A stretch of 64,000 nucleotides of DNA from Alphaproteobacteria bacterium HGW-Alphaproteobacteria-1. Lineage in GTDB: Bacteria > Pseudomonadota > Alphaproteobacteria > Rhodobacterales > Rhodobacteraceae. This document shows positions 44,838 to 53,901 of this stretch, in pieces. The notes beneath the pieces were generated by a model. That model did no database searches, had not been told where the DNA came from, and saw only the letters and a list, made by a program, of their open reading frames with translations. The stretch covers positions 62,001 through 126,000 of the forward strand of contig PHEQ01000008.1 in NCBI GenBank assembly GCA_002842985.1. Reading direction: 5' to 3'. How positions within the stretch are numbered: position 1 is the first letter of the stretch; each line of letters opens with the position of its first letter. Made by a program: the position numbers and the translations under genes.

Positions 44838-46670
44838 ATGGATCAACAGAACAAGAACCTCATTCTCGCGACGGCCCTCAGCTTTCTCGTGATCCTGCTG
44901 TGGTTCGTGTTGTTCCCGCCGCCGGAACCTGTGCCCACCGACCCCAATGCGCCCGTAGCGCAGGACAGTCTCACGCCGCCCGCCCCCACCGCAGCGCCGG
45001 GCGCAAGCGATGTGGCGGGCGCAACCGATGTCGCCACCGAGACGACCGCCCAAACGCCCCGACTTGACATCAACACGAGCCGCCTGTCCGGTTCGGTCTC
45101 GCTTCTGGGCGGTCGGATCGACGATCTGGTGCTCAAGGACTACCGCGAGACGACAGACCCCGACTCCGATACCGTGCACCTGCTCAATCCCATCGGCGCG
45201 ATCACGCCCTATTACGCGCTGCACGGCTGGGCCCCCGGCGCCGGTCTCTCGCCCGATGAGGTCCCCGGCGCCAACACTCTCTGGGCAGTCGAGACCGGCG
45301 CCGCGCTGACGCCGCAAAGCCCGGTCACGCTGGTTTGGGACAATGGCGCAGGGTTGATTTTCCGGCGCGAAATCAGCATCGACGCCGATTACATGTTCTC
45401 CGTGCGCCAGTCGGTCGAAAATCGCGGCGCGGCCACGGTCAGCCTCGCGCCCTACGGCATCATCGCCCGCCACGGTCGTCCCCCGGAACTCAAGAATTTC
45501 TTCATCCTGCACGAGGGGGTTGTCGGGATGTTCGATGGCACGCTCGTGGAAATGAGCTACAAGAATATCGAGAAACTCGATTTCAATCCGCGTGAGGGCG
45601 TGCCCGCCGAGGTCGAACAGGTCACGGATCGCGGCTGGCTCGGGTTTACCGATCACTACTGGATGACGACACTCATCCCCGATCCCGGCACGCCCTTCAA
45701 GGCCGTGACCAAATTCGACCCGCAGCGCGGAATCTTCCAGACAGAAACGGTGCAGGCTACGCTCAGCCTGGCGCCCGGTGCCACCGTCTCCGCCGACAGC
45801 CGCCTCTTCGCCGGGGCCAAGGAATGGGCCACGATCCGCCGCTACCAGAACGAGGAGAACGTTGATCGCTTCATCGACTCGATCGACTGGGGCTGGTTCT
45901 TCTTCCTGACCAAACCGATATTCGCGGCGCTGCACTGGTTCAACCAGATCATCGGCAACATGGGCTGGGCGATCATCGCGCTCACCCTCGCCATCAAGGC
46001 GCTGGTGCTGCCGCTCGCCTACAAATCCTACGTCTCCATGGCCAAGATGAAGGAACTTCAGCCGCAGATGGAGAAGATCAAGGAGATCGCCGGCGACGAC
46101 CGTCAGAAGCTGCAACAGGAGATGATGGCGCTCTACAAGAAGGAAAAGGTCAATCCGGCCGCGGGCTGTCTGCCGATCCTGCTGCAGATCCCGATCTTCT
46201 TTTCCCTCTACAAGGTGATCTTCGTCACGCTGGAATTGCGCCACGCGCCCTGGATCGGCTGGATCAGGGACCTCTCCGCACCCGATCCGTCGTCGCTATT
46301 CAACCTCTGGGGCGTATTCCCCTGGGCCGCGCCCGAACCGGGATCCATTCTCGCGCTGATCTTCATCGGCATCCTGCCGCTCGGCCTCGGGATCTCGATG
46401 TGGCTGCAACAGAAGCTCAATCCGTCGCCGACAGACCCCACGCAAAAGATGATCTTCGCCTGGATGCCCTGGGTGTTCATGTTCATGCTGGGCAGTTTCG
46501 CCAGCGGCCTCGTGCTCTACTGGATCGCCAACAACATGATCACCTTCGGCCAGCAATACGCGATCATGCGCAGCCATGGGCACAAGCCCGACGTGTTCGG
46601 CAACATCCGGTCGAGCTTCAAACGCGGCGACAAGCCTGCGCCCGCGACAAAACCCGAGAAAAGGAAGTGA
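44838..46670 (+). CDS. yidC: membrane protein insertase YidC
   Basis: 610 residues. An N-terminal anchor (about 7-26) and an Ala/Pro/Thr-rich stretch precede a large periplasmic beta-sandwich domain (about 75-350). The conserved insertase core follows, with five helices, the coiled-coil loop KMKELQPQMEKIKEIAGDDRQKLQQEM and the hydrophilic groove. It inserts membrane proteins alone or with Sec. The C-terminus is basic (KRGDKPAPATKPEKRK). The usual rpmH-rnpA neighbours are not upstream here, but engB follows by 35 bp. Confidence 0.96.
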   Translation: MDQQNKNLILATALSFLVILLWFVLFPPPEPVPTDPNAPVAQDSLTPPAPTAAPGASDVAGATDVATETTAQTPRLDINTSRLSGSVSLLGGRIDDLVLKDYRETTDPDSDTVHLLNPIGAITPYYALHGWAPGAGLSPDEVPGANTLWAVETGAALTPQSPVTLVWDNGAGLIFRREISIDADYMFSVRQSVENRGAATVSLAPYGIIARHGRPPELKNFFILHEGVVGMFDGTLVEMSYKNIEKLDFNPREGVPAEVEQVTDRGWLGFTDHYWMTTLIPDPGTPFKAVTKFDPQRGIFQTETVQATLSLAPGATVSADSRLFAGAKEWATIRRYQNEENVDRFIDSIDWGWFFFLTKPIFAALHWFNQIIGNMGWAIIALTLAIKALVLPLAYKSYVSMAKMKELQPQMEKIKEIAGDDRQKLQQEMMALYKKEKVNPAAGCLPILLQIPIFFSLYKVIFVTLELRHAPWIGWIRDLSAPDPSSLFNLWGVFPWAAPEPGSILALIFIGILPLGLGISMWLQQKLNPSPTDPTQKMIFAWMPWVFMFMLGSFASGLVLYWIANNMITFGQQYAIMRSHGHKPDVFGNIRSSFKRGDKPAPATKPEKRK

Positions 46671-46705
46671 CGCGGCCTCCCCGCGTCCTTGCCAGGTAAG
46701 CCGCC

Positions 46706-47356
46706 ATGAAACTCGCATTTCCCGTGGCCGAGACGCCCGATGATGCCACCGCCGAGGCGGGACGCAAGCTTTTTGCCGGACCGGTCGATTTCCTCAAGGG
46801 CGTGGTGGCCATGTCCGGAATGCCCCCCGCCGACCGGGCAGAGGTCTGCTTTGCGGGCCGCTCCAATGTGGGCAAATCCAGCCTGATCAACGCGCTCACC
46901 GGACGCAAGGCGCTTGCGCGCGCCTCCAACACGCCCGGCCGCACGCAGGAAATCAACTTCTTCACCCTGGGCGAGAGCCATTATCTTGTCGATCTGCCCG
47001 GCTATGGTTTTGCCAATGCGCCGGTGGCTGTCGTGGCGAAATGGCAGGCGCTCCTCAAGGCCTATCTCTCGGGCCGCCCAAGCCTGCGCCGCGCTTTCGT
47101 GCTGGTGGATTCGCGCCACGGGATCAAGCCGGTGGATGAGGAAATAATGACGCTTCTGGACCGCGCCGCCGTGCCCTTTCAATGCGTCATGACCAAGACC
47201 GACAAGGTCAACGCCGCCGCTCTCGAGGCGGTCCTTGTTCAGGTGCGCGCGCGCCTCGCCCCCCATCCTGCGGCCTATCCCGAGATCATCCTGACCTCCT
47301 CGGAAAAAAACGAGGGGCTGGCCACGCTGCGCGCGGCAATCGCGGCGCTCGGTTAA
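46706..47356 (+). CDS. engB: ribosome biogenesis GTPase EngB (YihA/YsxC)
   Basis: 216 residues. G1 is GRSNVGKSSLINALTG, then NTPGRTQEINFF (G2), DLPGYGFAN (G3), TKTDKVN (G4) and TSSEKNEGL (G5). EngB acts in assembly of the large ribosomal subunit and is usually essential. It directly follows yidC, a common pairing in alphaproteobacteria, and converges with the malonate regulator gene, 8 bp apart. Confidence 0.96.
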   Translation: MKLAFPVAETPDDATAEAGRKLFAGPVDFLKGVVAMSGMPPADRAEVCFAGRSNVGKSSLINALTGRKALARASNTPGRTQEINFFTLGESHYLVDLPGYGFANAPVAVVAKWQALLKAYLSGRPSLRRAFVLVDSRHGIKPVDEEIMTLLDRAAVPFQCVMTKTDKVNAAALEAVLVQVRARLAPHPAAYPEIILTSSEKNEGLATLRAAIAALG

Positions 47357-47364
47357 GCGCGGCG

Positions 47365-48021
47365 CTATTCCGCCGCGCGGCGCAGGCCTGACAGAAGGCG
47401 GTGGAACTTCTCGCCCTGAACGGCGACATGCCCGCGCAATACCTCTGCGGCGCGCTCGGAGGCACCCGCGCGCAGGGCTGCCACAACGGCCTCGTGCTCT
47501 GCCATGGATTGCGCCATGCGCCCGCGCACCCGCAATTGCAGGCGCCGGAACGGCTTGAGCCGCCGATGAAGGCGCAGCGCCTCCTGCTCCAGAAAGGTAT
47601 TGCCCGCCTCGCGGTAGATGGCATGGTGAAACCGCTCGTTCTCGCGGTAATAGGCGTCCGTATCGCCCGCCTCGATCGCCGCCGTGCAAAGCGCGTTCGA
47701 AATGTCCAGTTCGGCCAGCGCGCTATCGGATATGCGCAGCGCGGCAAGACGCCCGCAAACCCCCTCGATCTCGGCCATGGTCTCGAACATCTCCAGAAGT
47801 TCGACCGGCCCGGGCTGACGGATGAACACGCCCCGACGCGGGATCTGCTCGGCCAGACCAGAGGCTACCAGCCGCCCGAGCGCCTCGCGGATCGGTGTGC
47901 GCGAGACGTTGAATTGTTGGGCAAGCCGCGTCTCGTCCAGCCGATCGCCGTCGCTGAAGGCTCCGGTAAAGATCATCTCTTCCAGACTATCGGCAATGCT
48001 GTCTGCGCGACGTTGTGACAT
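47365..48021 (-). CDS. matR: FCD-type GntR regulator of the malonate operon (MatR-like)
   Basis: 218 residues. A winged helix (about 5-70; LAQQFNVSRTPIREALGRLVASGL, PRRGVFIRQ) is followed by a VanR/FadR-type FCD domain with metal-binding His positions in ENERFHHAIY and EHEAVVAAL. It is divergent from the TRAP/malonate genes. In rhizobia, MatR of the same family represses the malonate operon until malonate appears. A TTGTATACAA palindrome lies in the gap between them. Confidence 0.85.
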   Translation of the reverse strand: MSQRRADSIADSLEEMIFTGAFSDGDRLDETRLAQQFNVSRTPIREALGRLVASGLAEQIPRRGVFIRQPGPVELLEMFETMAEIEGVCGRLAALRISDSALAELDISNALCTAAIEAGDTDAYYRENERFHHAIYREAGNTFLEQEALRLHRRLKPFRRLQLRVRGRMAQSMAEHEAVVAALRAGASERAAEVLRGHVAVQGEKFHRLLSGLRRAAE

Positions 48022-48067
48022 TCCCTAACGCTAATTCCGATTGACCTCGTGCGCAAGATTGAAATTA

Positions 48068-48077
48068 TTGTATACAA
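48068..48077. promoter_or_regulatory. candidate MatR operator palindrome
   Basis: TTGTATACAA is a perfect 10-bp palindrome in the 141-bp gap between the divergent regulator and the malonate operon. It sits in AT-rich sequence and has the TGT/ACA half-sites usual for FCD-GntR regulators. TTGACT at 48083-48088 could be a -35 of the operon, so a bound repressor would block it. Confidence 0.6.
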
Positions 48078-48121
48078 AATTCTTGACTCTGGATGCATCC
48101 TACCGAAGACTGCCCAAATCT

Positions 48122-48144
48122 CCCCGGCCATGAGAGAGCCGGGG
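48122..48144 (+). other. leader hairpin before matP
   Basis: CCCCGGC (48122-48128) and GCCGGGG (48138-48144) form a perfect 7-bp stem with a 9-nt loop, ending about 8 bases before the ribosome site of matP. It could affect mRNA stability or translation. Confidence 0.4.
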
Positions 48145-48162
48145 CAGACATGGGAGGACAAC

Positions 48163-49146
48163 ATGAAATTCACCGCACTCGCGGCAGCCGCCGCCAGCGC
48201 CCTTTTGCTGGGCACCACCGCCGACGCCACGGACCTGCGCCTGTCGCATCAATGGTCGAATCAGGATATCCGGCACCGGGTCGCGCAGATCGTTGCCGAT
48301 GAGGTTGCCGCCGCCGGGGTCGATCTCGACATCAAGATTTTCGGCTCGCAATCGCTGTTCAAGGCGCGCGAGCAATACACGCCGCTGAGCCGCGGACAGC
48401 TTGACATGACCGTGCTGCCGCTCAGCTATGCGGGCGGCCAGCAACCGGCCTACAACCTTACCCTCATGCCGGGCCTCGTGAAAAACCACGACCACGCCGC
48501 GCGCCTGACCGACAGCCCCTTCATGGAGGCGCTGGAGGCCAAGATGGCCGAGGATGACGTGATGGTGCTGGTGCATGGCTACCTGGCCGGCGGGTTTGCC
48601 GCCAAGGACACCTGTATCCGCCGCCCCGAGGATGTGCAGGGCCTTCAGACCCGCGCGGCCGGCAAGGCGTTCGAGCAGATGCTGGCTGGTGCCGGTGCCT
48701 CCATCGCCTCGATGGCGAGTTCAGAGGTCTACAACGCCATGCAGACCGGTGTCCTCGACGCGGTCAACACCTCGTCCTCGTCCTTCGTGTCGTTCCGCAT
48801 CTATGAGCAGGTGAAATGCTACACGCCTGCGGGCGACGTGGCTTTGTGGTTCATGTATCAGCCGCTCCTGATGAACAAATCCACCTTCGACGGGCTGACC
48901 GAGGCTCAGCAAACCGCGCTTCTGGCGGCGGCGGAAAAGGCCGAAGCCTTCTATCTCGAAGAGGCCAAGAACGAAGACGCTGCCTCGGTCGAGGTGTTCC
49001 GCGAAGCCGGTGTCGAGATCGCCGAGATGAGCCAGGACGATTTCGCCGCCTGGCTGGCGCTGGCCAAGGAAACATCGTTCAAGGAATTCGTGGCAAGCGT
49101 CCCCGACGGGCAGGCGCTCCTTGACATGGCGCTCGCTGTCGAGTGA
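48163..49146 (+). CDS. matP: TRAP transporter substrate-binding protein, probably for malonate
   Basis: 327 residues with a cleavable signal peptide (about 1-21, ending ADA). DctP-family features are visible: LRLSHQWSN at the mature start, FGSQSLFKAREQYTPLSRGQLDM, and LQTRAAGKAFEQML, whose Arg would bind the carboxylate. ATG 48163 follows GGGAGGACAAC; the frame extends 38 codons upstream through the operator region, which is not coding-like. The neighbours matA and matB point to malonate as ligand, as in the MatPQM TRAP system of Sinorhizobium. Confidence 0.9.
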   Translation: MKFTALAAAAASALLLGTTADATDLRLSHQWSNQDIRHRVAQIVADEVAAAGVDLDIKIFGSQSLFKAREQYTPLSRGQLDMTVLPLSYAGGQQPAYNLTLMPGLVKNHDHAARLTDSPFMEALEAKMAEDDVMVLVHGYLAGGFAAKDTCIRRPEDVQGLQTRAAGKAFEQMLAGAGASIASMASSEVYNAMQTGVLDAVNTSSSSFVSFRIYEQVKCYTPAGDVALWFMYQPLLMNKSTFDGLTEAQQTALLAAAEKAEAFYLEEAKNEDAASVEVFREAGVEIAEMSQDDFAAWLALAKETSFKEFVASVPDGQALLDMALAVE

Positions 49147-49154
49147 TCCGCCAC

Positions 49155-49182
49155 GGGCCGCCGCCCCATCGGACGGCGGCCC
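49155..49182 (+). terminator. hairpin between matP and matQ
   Basis: GGGCCGCCG (49155-49163) and CGGCGGCCC (49174-49182) form a 9-bp stem, followed by CCTTT. It lies 9 bp after the matP stop. Such intercistronic hairpins commonly raise the level of the binding-protein mRNA relative to the membrane genes downstream. Confidence 0.6.
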
Positions 49183-49218
49183 CCTTTCCCTGCCCTGACA
49201 ACGTGATGAGGTCCGACC

Positions 49219-49767
49219 ATGGCCGGCCAAAGCTCGGGCGCTGTCGCGCGCACCGGTAGAAATCCCTTCCTGCGCGCCATCGCCGCGCTCTCCACCCTCG
49301 CGGGCTGGCTATCCGCGGCGATGATCGTGGCGGCGGTGCTGATCACCTGCCAGATGATCTGGATCCGCTTCGTGCTCAACGGCACGACCATCTGGCAAAC
49401 CGAGGCGGTGGTCTACCTGATGATCGCGGCAACGCTTCTGGGTCTGTCTTATGTGCAGCGCCTGCGCGGCCATGTGAACGTGGATCTCATCCCGATGGCG
49501 GTCCCGCGCGGAGCGCGCAAGGTGCTGGCGGTGGTCACACTGTCGCTCTCGATCCTCGTGATCGCGGTGATGCTCTGGTATGGGGCGGAATTCTGGCACC
49601 TTGCCTGGTCGCGCGGCTGGAGGTCGGATACGGTCTGGGCGATCAAGCTCTGGATTCCCTATCTCTCGCTGCCTCTCGGCCTCGCGCTCTTTCTGCTGCA
49701 ACTCGTGGCGGACCTGATCGCCGTTCTGCTGGATATCGACAAGCCCTTTGGACTGGAGGACGCCTGA
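49219..49767 (+). CDS. matQ: TRAP transporter small membrane subunit
   Basis: 182 residues with four hydrophobic helices (about 23-47, 60-80, 98-120 and 140-165), the DctQ pattern. The segment between helices 1 and 2 has WIRFVLNGTTIWQTEAVVYLM, matching the DctQ signature (W....E). The stop overlaps the matM start by one base (TGATG). It forms the membrane complex with the large subunit. Confidence 0.9.
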   Translation: MAGQSSGAVARTGRNPFLRAIAALSTLAGWLSAAMIVAAVLITCQMIWIRFVLNGTTIWQTEAVVYLMIAATLLGLSYVQRLRGHVNVDLIPMAVPRGARKVLAVVTLSLSILVIAVMLWYGAEFWHLAWSRGWRSDTVWAIKLWIPYLSLPLGLALFLLQLVADLIAVLLDIDKPFGLEDA

Positions 49768-51083
49768 TGGACCCGCTCCTGCTTGGCCTCATCGTGGCTG
49801 TTGCCACCATCGTGGTTCTGTTCTCCGGCGTGTCGGTCGCGGTCGGGCTGCTGATCGTCTCGGGCGGGTTCCTGATCGTTTTCGACGGAATGCGCTCGCT
49901 CGAACTCATGCCCGAAATCATGTTCGGCAAGCTCGACAATTTCGCGCTTCTCTCGATCCCGATGTTCATCATCATGGGCTCCTCCATCGCCTCGACGCGG
50001 GCGGGCGCGGACCTTTACGAGGCGTTGGAGCGGTGGCTGACGCGCGTGCCGGGCGGCCTTGTGATCTCGAACCTCGGGGCCTGCGCGCTTTTCTCGGCGA
50101 TGTCGGGCTCTTCTCCCGCCACCTGTGCCGCCATCGGCAAGATGGGCATCCCCGAGATGCGCAAGCGCGGCTATCCTGATTCCGTTGCCGCAGGCTCGAT
50201 CGCGGCGGGCGGCACGCTCGGCATCCTCATTCCGCCTTCGGTCACGATGATCGTCTATGGCATCGCCACCGAGACCTCGATCGGACGGCTGTTCCTGGCA
50301 GGCGTCATTCCGGGGCTGCTGCTGGTGGTGCTCTTCATGGCCTGGTCGCTCTATCAGACATGGCGGTCGGGTGATGTGAATCTGCTGCGCGCGACTCCCT
50401 ACACATGGGCGCAGAAGTTCGAGATCCTGCCCCGCGTCCTGCCCTTTCTCGCCATCATCCTCGGCGTGCTCTATGCCATGTATGGCGGCATCGCCACACC
50501 GTCCGAGACGGCGGCCGTCGGCGCGCTCTTGTGCCTGCTGATCGCGATGATCATCTACCGGCTGTGGTCGCCCACGGCGCTCTGGGTGGTGCTGCGCGAT
50601 TCGACCCGCGAAAGCGTGATGATCCTCTTCATCATCGCGGCGGCGGGGGTGTTTTCCTACATGCTCTCGTCGCTTTTCATCACCCAATCCATCGCAGAAT
50701 GGATCGGCACACTTGATGTCAACCGCTGGGTGCTCATGGCGGCGATCAACGTCTTCCTGCTGATCGCGGGCTTCTTTTTGCCCCCCGTCGCGGTGATCCT
50801 GATGGCCGCGCCGATCCTCTTGCCGATCATCACCACCGCCGGGTTCGATCCGATCTGGTTTGCCGTGGTGCTGACGATCAACATGGAAATCGGCCTCATT
50901 TCGCCGCCCGTCGGTCTCAACCTCTATGTGATCAACGGCATTGCCCCCGACATCAAGCTCAAGACGATCCTCTACGGCTCGCTTCCTTACGTCGGCTGCA
51001 TGGTGCTGGCGATCATCCTTCTCTGCCTCTTTCCGGGGCTGGCCACCTGGCTGCCCGATCAGGTCATGGGGGCGGCGCAATGA
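49767..51083 (+). CDS. matM: TRAP transporter large membrane subunit
   Basis: 438 residues with about 12 hydrophobic segments, DctM family. Signature stretches include SIPMFIIMGSSIAS, SGSSPATCAAIGKMGIPEM, AAGGTLGILIPPSVTMIVYGIATETSIGRLFLAG and NMEIGLISPPVGLNLYVINGIAPD; the two GxLxPPS-like hairpins form the substrate and Na+ sites. It overlaps matA as ATGA, so import and metabolism genes are translated as one unit. Confidence 0.93.
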   Translation: MDPLLLGLIVAVATIVVLFSGVSVAVGLLIVSGGFLIVFDGMRSLELMPEIMFGKLDNFALLSIPMFIIMGSSIASTRAGADLYEALERWLTRVPGGLVISNLGACALFSAMSGSSPATCAAIGKMGIPEMRKRGYPDSVAAGSIAAGGTLGILIPPSVTMIVYGIATETSIGRLFLAGVIPGLLLVVLFMAWSLYQTWRSGDVNLLRATPYTWAQKFEILPRVLPFLAIILGVLYAMYGGIATPSETAAVGALLCLLIAMIIYRLWSPTALWVVLRDSTRESVMILFIIAAAGVFSYMLSSLFITQSIAEWIGTLDVNRWVLMAAINVFLLIAGFFLPPVAVILMAAPILLPIITTAGFDPIWFAVVLTINMEIGLISPPVGLNLYVINGIAPDIKLKTILYGSLPYVGCMVLAIILLCLFPGLATWLPDQVMGAAQ

Positions 51084-52321
51084 GCGTGCTGGCCGATCTT
51101 CTGTCAACCGTGTTCGAGCGGCGCTATTTCACGTCCGGGACGCCCGACCCGCGCAACCGTTCGCTGACGGAGCTCGCGCGCGACCTGCTGGGCAGTTCCG
51201 GCGAGGTCTCGGGCATGGTGCTGGCCCGTCACATGCTGGAGCGCTACGCCGGTCTGGGGGACGGGGACAAGGCCGAATTCTTCGGGTTTCTCGCCCGCGA
51301 CCTGAGCCTTGATCCCGACGCCGTGCGGGCGACGCTGGCAGCCTTCGAGAGCGCGCCCTCTCGTGCCAGCTATGCCGCCTTCATGGCCGCCGCCGAGCCG
51401 CCCCGACAGGAGCTTGCCCGCCGTCTCAATCAGGTGCCGGGGGCCACCGCGCAGCTTGTGGCGATGCGCGCCGACCTGTTGCGCCTGATGCACGACGATC
51501 CCGGCCTCGGCGTGGTCGATCTTGACCTCAAGCATCTCTTTTCCTCGTGGTTCAATCGCGGCTTTCTGGTGCTGCGCCCGATCAACTGGTCCTCGCCCGC
51601 CGCCGTGCTGGAAAAGATCATCGCCTACGAGGCGGTCCATGCCATCGACAGCTGGGACGACCTGCGCCGCCGCCTTGCCCCGCAGGACCGACGCTGTTTC
51701 GCCTTCTTTCACCCGGCCATGCCGGACGAGCCGCTGATATTCGTCGAGGTGGCGCTGACGCGCGGCATTCCCGGCGCGATCCATGACGTGCTATCCGAGG
51801 ACCGTGCCGCCATCCCTGCGACCGGGGCGGATACGGCAGTTTTCTACTCGATTTCCAACTGTCAGGCCGGGCTTGCCGGGATTTCCTTTGGCAATTCGCT
51901 GATCAAGCAGGTGGTGGCCGACCTCGCGCAGGAACTGCCCGACCTCAAGACCTTCGTCACCCTCTCGCCCATCCCCGGCCTCAGCCGCTGGCTGTCGCAG
52001 ATCGGGCACGCCCTACCTGACGAGCAGCAGGCGCGGCGGGCCATGGCGGCGCATTACCTTCTCGAGGCCAAGCGCGAGGACGGCACGCCCGTCGATCCGG
52101 TGGCGCGGTTCCATCTTGGCAATGGGGCCTCGGTCCATGCCGTCCATGCCGGTGCTGACTTTTCACCCAACGGGGAACGGCAGTCGGGCGGCGTGATGGT
52201 GAATTATCTTTACGATCTTGCGCAGATTTCGCAGAACCACGAACGCTTTGCCGGGGCGGGGCGCATTGCCGCCTCCTCGGGGGTCCGATCCCTCGCCGCG
52301 AGCGCCGACAAGACCGAGTGA
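51080..52321 (+). CDS. matA: malonyl-CoA decarboxylase
   Basis: 413 residues. The N-terminal helical domain carries the ARDLSLDPDAV region. The C-terminal acetyltransferase-like catalytic domain has YSISNCQAGLAGISFGN, FVTLSPIPGLSRWL and FHLGNGASVHAVHAGAD. The conserved Ser and His of family enzymes fall in the first and last of these. It turns malonyl-CoA into acetyl-CoA and CO2, the last step of malonate use. There is no mitochondrial-type leader and length is normal. Confidence 0.94.
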   Translation: MSVLADLLSTVFERRYFTSGTPDPRNRSLTELARDLLGSSGEVSGMVLARHMLERYAGLGDGDKAEFFGFLARDLSLDPDAVRATLAAFESAPSRASYAAFMAAAEPPRQELARRLNQVPGATAQLVAMRADLLRLMHDDPGLGVVDLDLKHLFSSWFNRGFLVLRPINWSSPAAVLEKIIAYEAVHAIDSWDDLRRRLAPQDRRCFAFFHPAMPDEPLIFVEVALTRGIPGAIHDVLSEDRAAIPATGADTAVFYSISNCQAGLAGISFGNSLIKQVVADLAQELPDLKTFVTLSPIPGLSRWLSQIGHALPDEQQARRAMAAHYLLEAKREDGTPVDPVARFHLGNGASVHAVHAGADFSPNGERQSGGVMVNYLYDLAQISQNHERFAGAGRIAASSGVRSLAASADKTE

Positions 52322-52333
52322 AGGATCATCGCC

Positions 52334-53851
52334 ATGGTTAACTCCCTTTATGACTGCCTGTTCGGACGCCACGCGGGCAGCGCCGCGCCGTTCCTGCATC
52401 TGCACGGCGGGGGCACGCTCAGCTATGACGCCTTTCTGCGATTGGCCGCGCGCTATGCTCATGCCTTTCGTGCGGCGGGGCTGGAACCCGGCGACCGGCT
52501 CGCGGCGCAGGTCGAGAAATCGCCGCAGGCGCTTGCCGTCTATGCCGCCGCGGTGCAGGCGGGGATCGTGTTCCTGCCGCTCAACACCGCCTATACCGCC
52601 GAGGAACTGGGCTATTTCGTCTCCGACAGCGGTGCGAAGCTGCTTCTTTGCGATCCTGCCCGCGCCGACGCCTTGCGCGCTGTGGCCGATGCCTCCGGCG
52701 CGGCGTTGCTGACGCTCGGGGTCGATGGCGCGGGCACACTCTGCGATGCCGCGCAAACGCAGCCCGAAACATTCCAGACCACGCCGCGCGCCGCCGGTGA
52801 CCTCGCCGCCTTTCTCTATACCTCGGGCACGACGGGCCGCTCCAAGGGCGCGATGCTCACGCAGACGAACCTTTTGTCCAATGCCGAGGTGCTGGTGGAT
52901 TACTGGCGTTTCACCGGCGATGACGTGCTGCTGCACGCCTTGCCGATCTTTCACACGCACGGCCTTTTTGTAGCGACGAACGTGATTCTTCTGGCGGGGG
53001 CCTCGATGATCTTCCTGCCGAAATTCGACACGGATCAGATGATCGCAAACCTGCCCCGTGCGACCAGCATGATGGGCGTGCCCACCTTCTATACGCGCCT
53101 GCTCGACGACCCGCGCTTTGACCGCGATCTCGTGGCGCATATGCGGCTCTTCGTATCCGGCTCCGCGCCGCTTCTGGCGGAAACGCATGTGGCGTTTGAG
53201 GCGCGCACCGGCCACCGCATTCTCGAACGCTACGGCATGACCGAGACCAACATGAACACCTCCAACCCCTATGAGGGCGAGCGGCGCGCGGGCACCGTGG
53301 GCTTTCCCCTGCCGGGGGTGGAATTGCGCATCACCGATCCCGACACCGGCACGGACCAGCCCCAAGGCGCGGTCGGCATGATCGAAGTGCGCGGCCCGAA
53401 CGTGTTCAAGGGCTATTGGAACATGCCCGAGAAGACCGCCGAGGAATTGCGCGAGAACGGTTTTTTCATCACCGGCGATCTGGGGGTGATCGACGCGCGT
53501 GGCTATGTCTCCATCGTGGGGCGGGCCAAGGATCTCATCATCTCGGGCGGCTATAACATATACCCGAAGGAAATCGAGTTGCTGCTCGACGATCAGCCCG
53601 GCGTGCTCGAAAGCGCGGTGGTGGGCGTGCCGCATCCCGATTTCGGTGAAACGGTGGTGGCCTTCCTCGTTCCCGAAAAGGGGGCCCTGCCCGATCTCGA
53701 CGCCATCGCCGCCGCTGCCGCCGCCTCGCTCGCGCGGTTCAAGCACCCGCGCAAGCTCATCCTGCTCGACGCGCTGCCGCGCAACACCATGGGCAAGGTG
53801 CAGAAAAACGTGCTCCGGGCCGAGTATGGCGGCCTGTTCACCCCAAAATAG
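52334..53851 (+). CDS. matB: malonyl-CoA synthetase
   Basis: 505-residue acyl-CoA synthetase. The AMP/ATP loop is LYTSGTTGRSKGAM, then YGMTETNMNTSNPYEG, TGDLGVIDARGYVSIVGRAKDLIISGGYNIYPKEIE, and the C-terminal catalytic Lys in NTMGKVQKN. The R-containing NMNTSNPYEGERRAG stretch is typical of MatB, which binds malonate's second carboxylate. It activates malonate with ATP and CoA and feeds MatA. It lies 12 bp after matA. Confidence 0.93.
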   Translation: MVNSLYDCLFGRHAGSAAPFLHLHGGGTLSYDAFLRLAARYAHAFRAAGLEPGDRLAAQVEKSPQALAVYAAAVQAGIVFLPLNTAYTAEELGYFVSDSGAKLLLCDPARADALRAVADASGAALLTLGVDGAGTLCDAAQTQPETFQTTPRAAGDLAAFLYTSGTTGRSKGAMLTQTNLLSNAEVLVDYWRFTGDDVLLHALPIFHTHGLFVATNVILLAGASMIFLPKFDTDQMIANLPRATSMMGVPTFYTRLLDDPRFDRDLVAHMRLFVSGSAPLLAETHVAFEARTGHRILERYGMTETNMNTSNPYEGERRAGTVGFPLPGVELRITDPDTGTDQPQGAVGMIEVRGPNVFKGYWNMPEKTAEELRENGFFITGDLGVIDARGYVSIVGRAKDLIISGGYNIYPKEIELLLDDQPGVLESAVVGVPHPDFGETVVAFLVPEKGALPDLDAIAAAAAASLARFKHPRKLILLDALPRNTMGKVQKNVLRAEYGGLFTPK

Positions 53852-53854
53852 AGA

Positions 53855-53875
53855 GGGCGGCCCATTGGCCCGCCC
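53855..53875. terminator. hairpin between matB and gltB
   Basis: GGGCGG (53855-53860) and CCGCCC (53870-53875) form a 6-bp stem with a 9-nt loop in the 50-bp gap between convergent genes. CCATT follows. Plausible shared terminator. Confidence 0.5.
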
Positions 53876-53901
53876 CCATTCAAGTCAACCCTGAAGCGGC
53901 C

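Noticed and set aside
44757..46244. 495-codon frame antisense to yidC
   Set aside because: Low-complexity shadow of the YidC gene.
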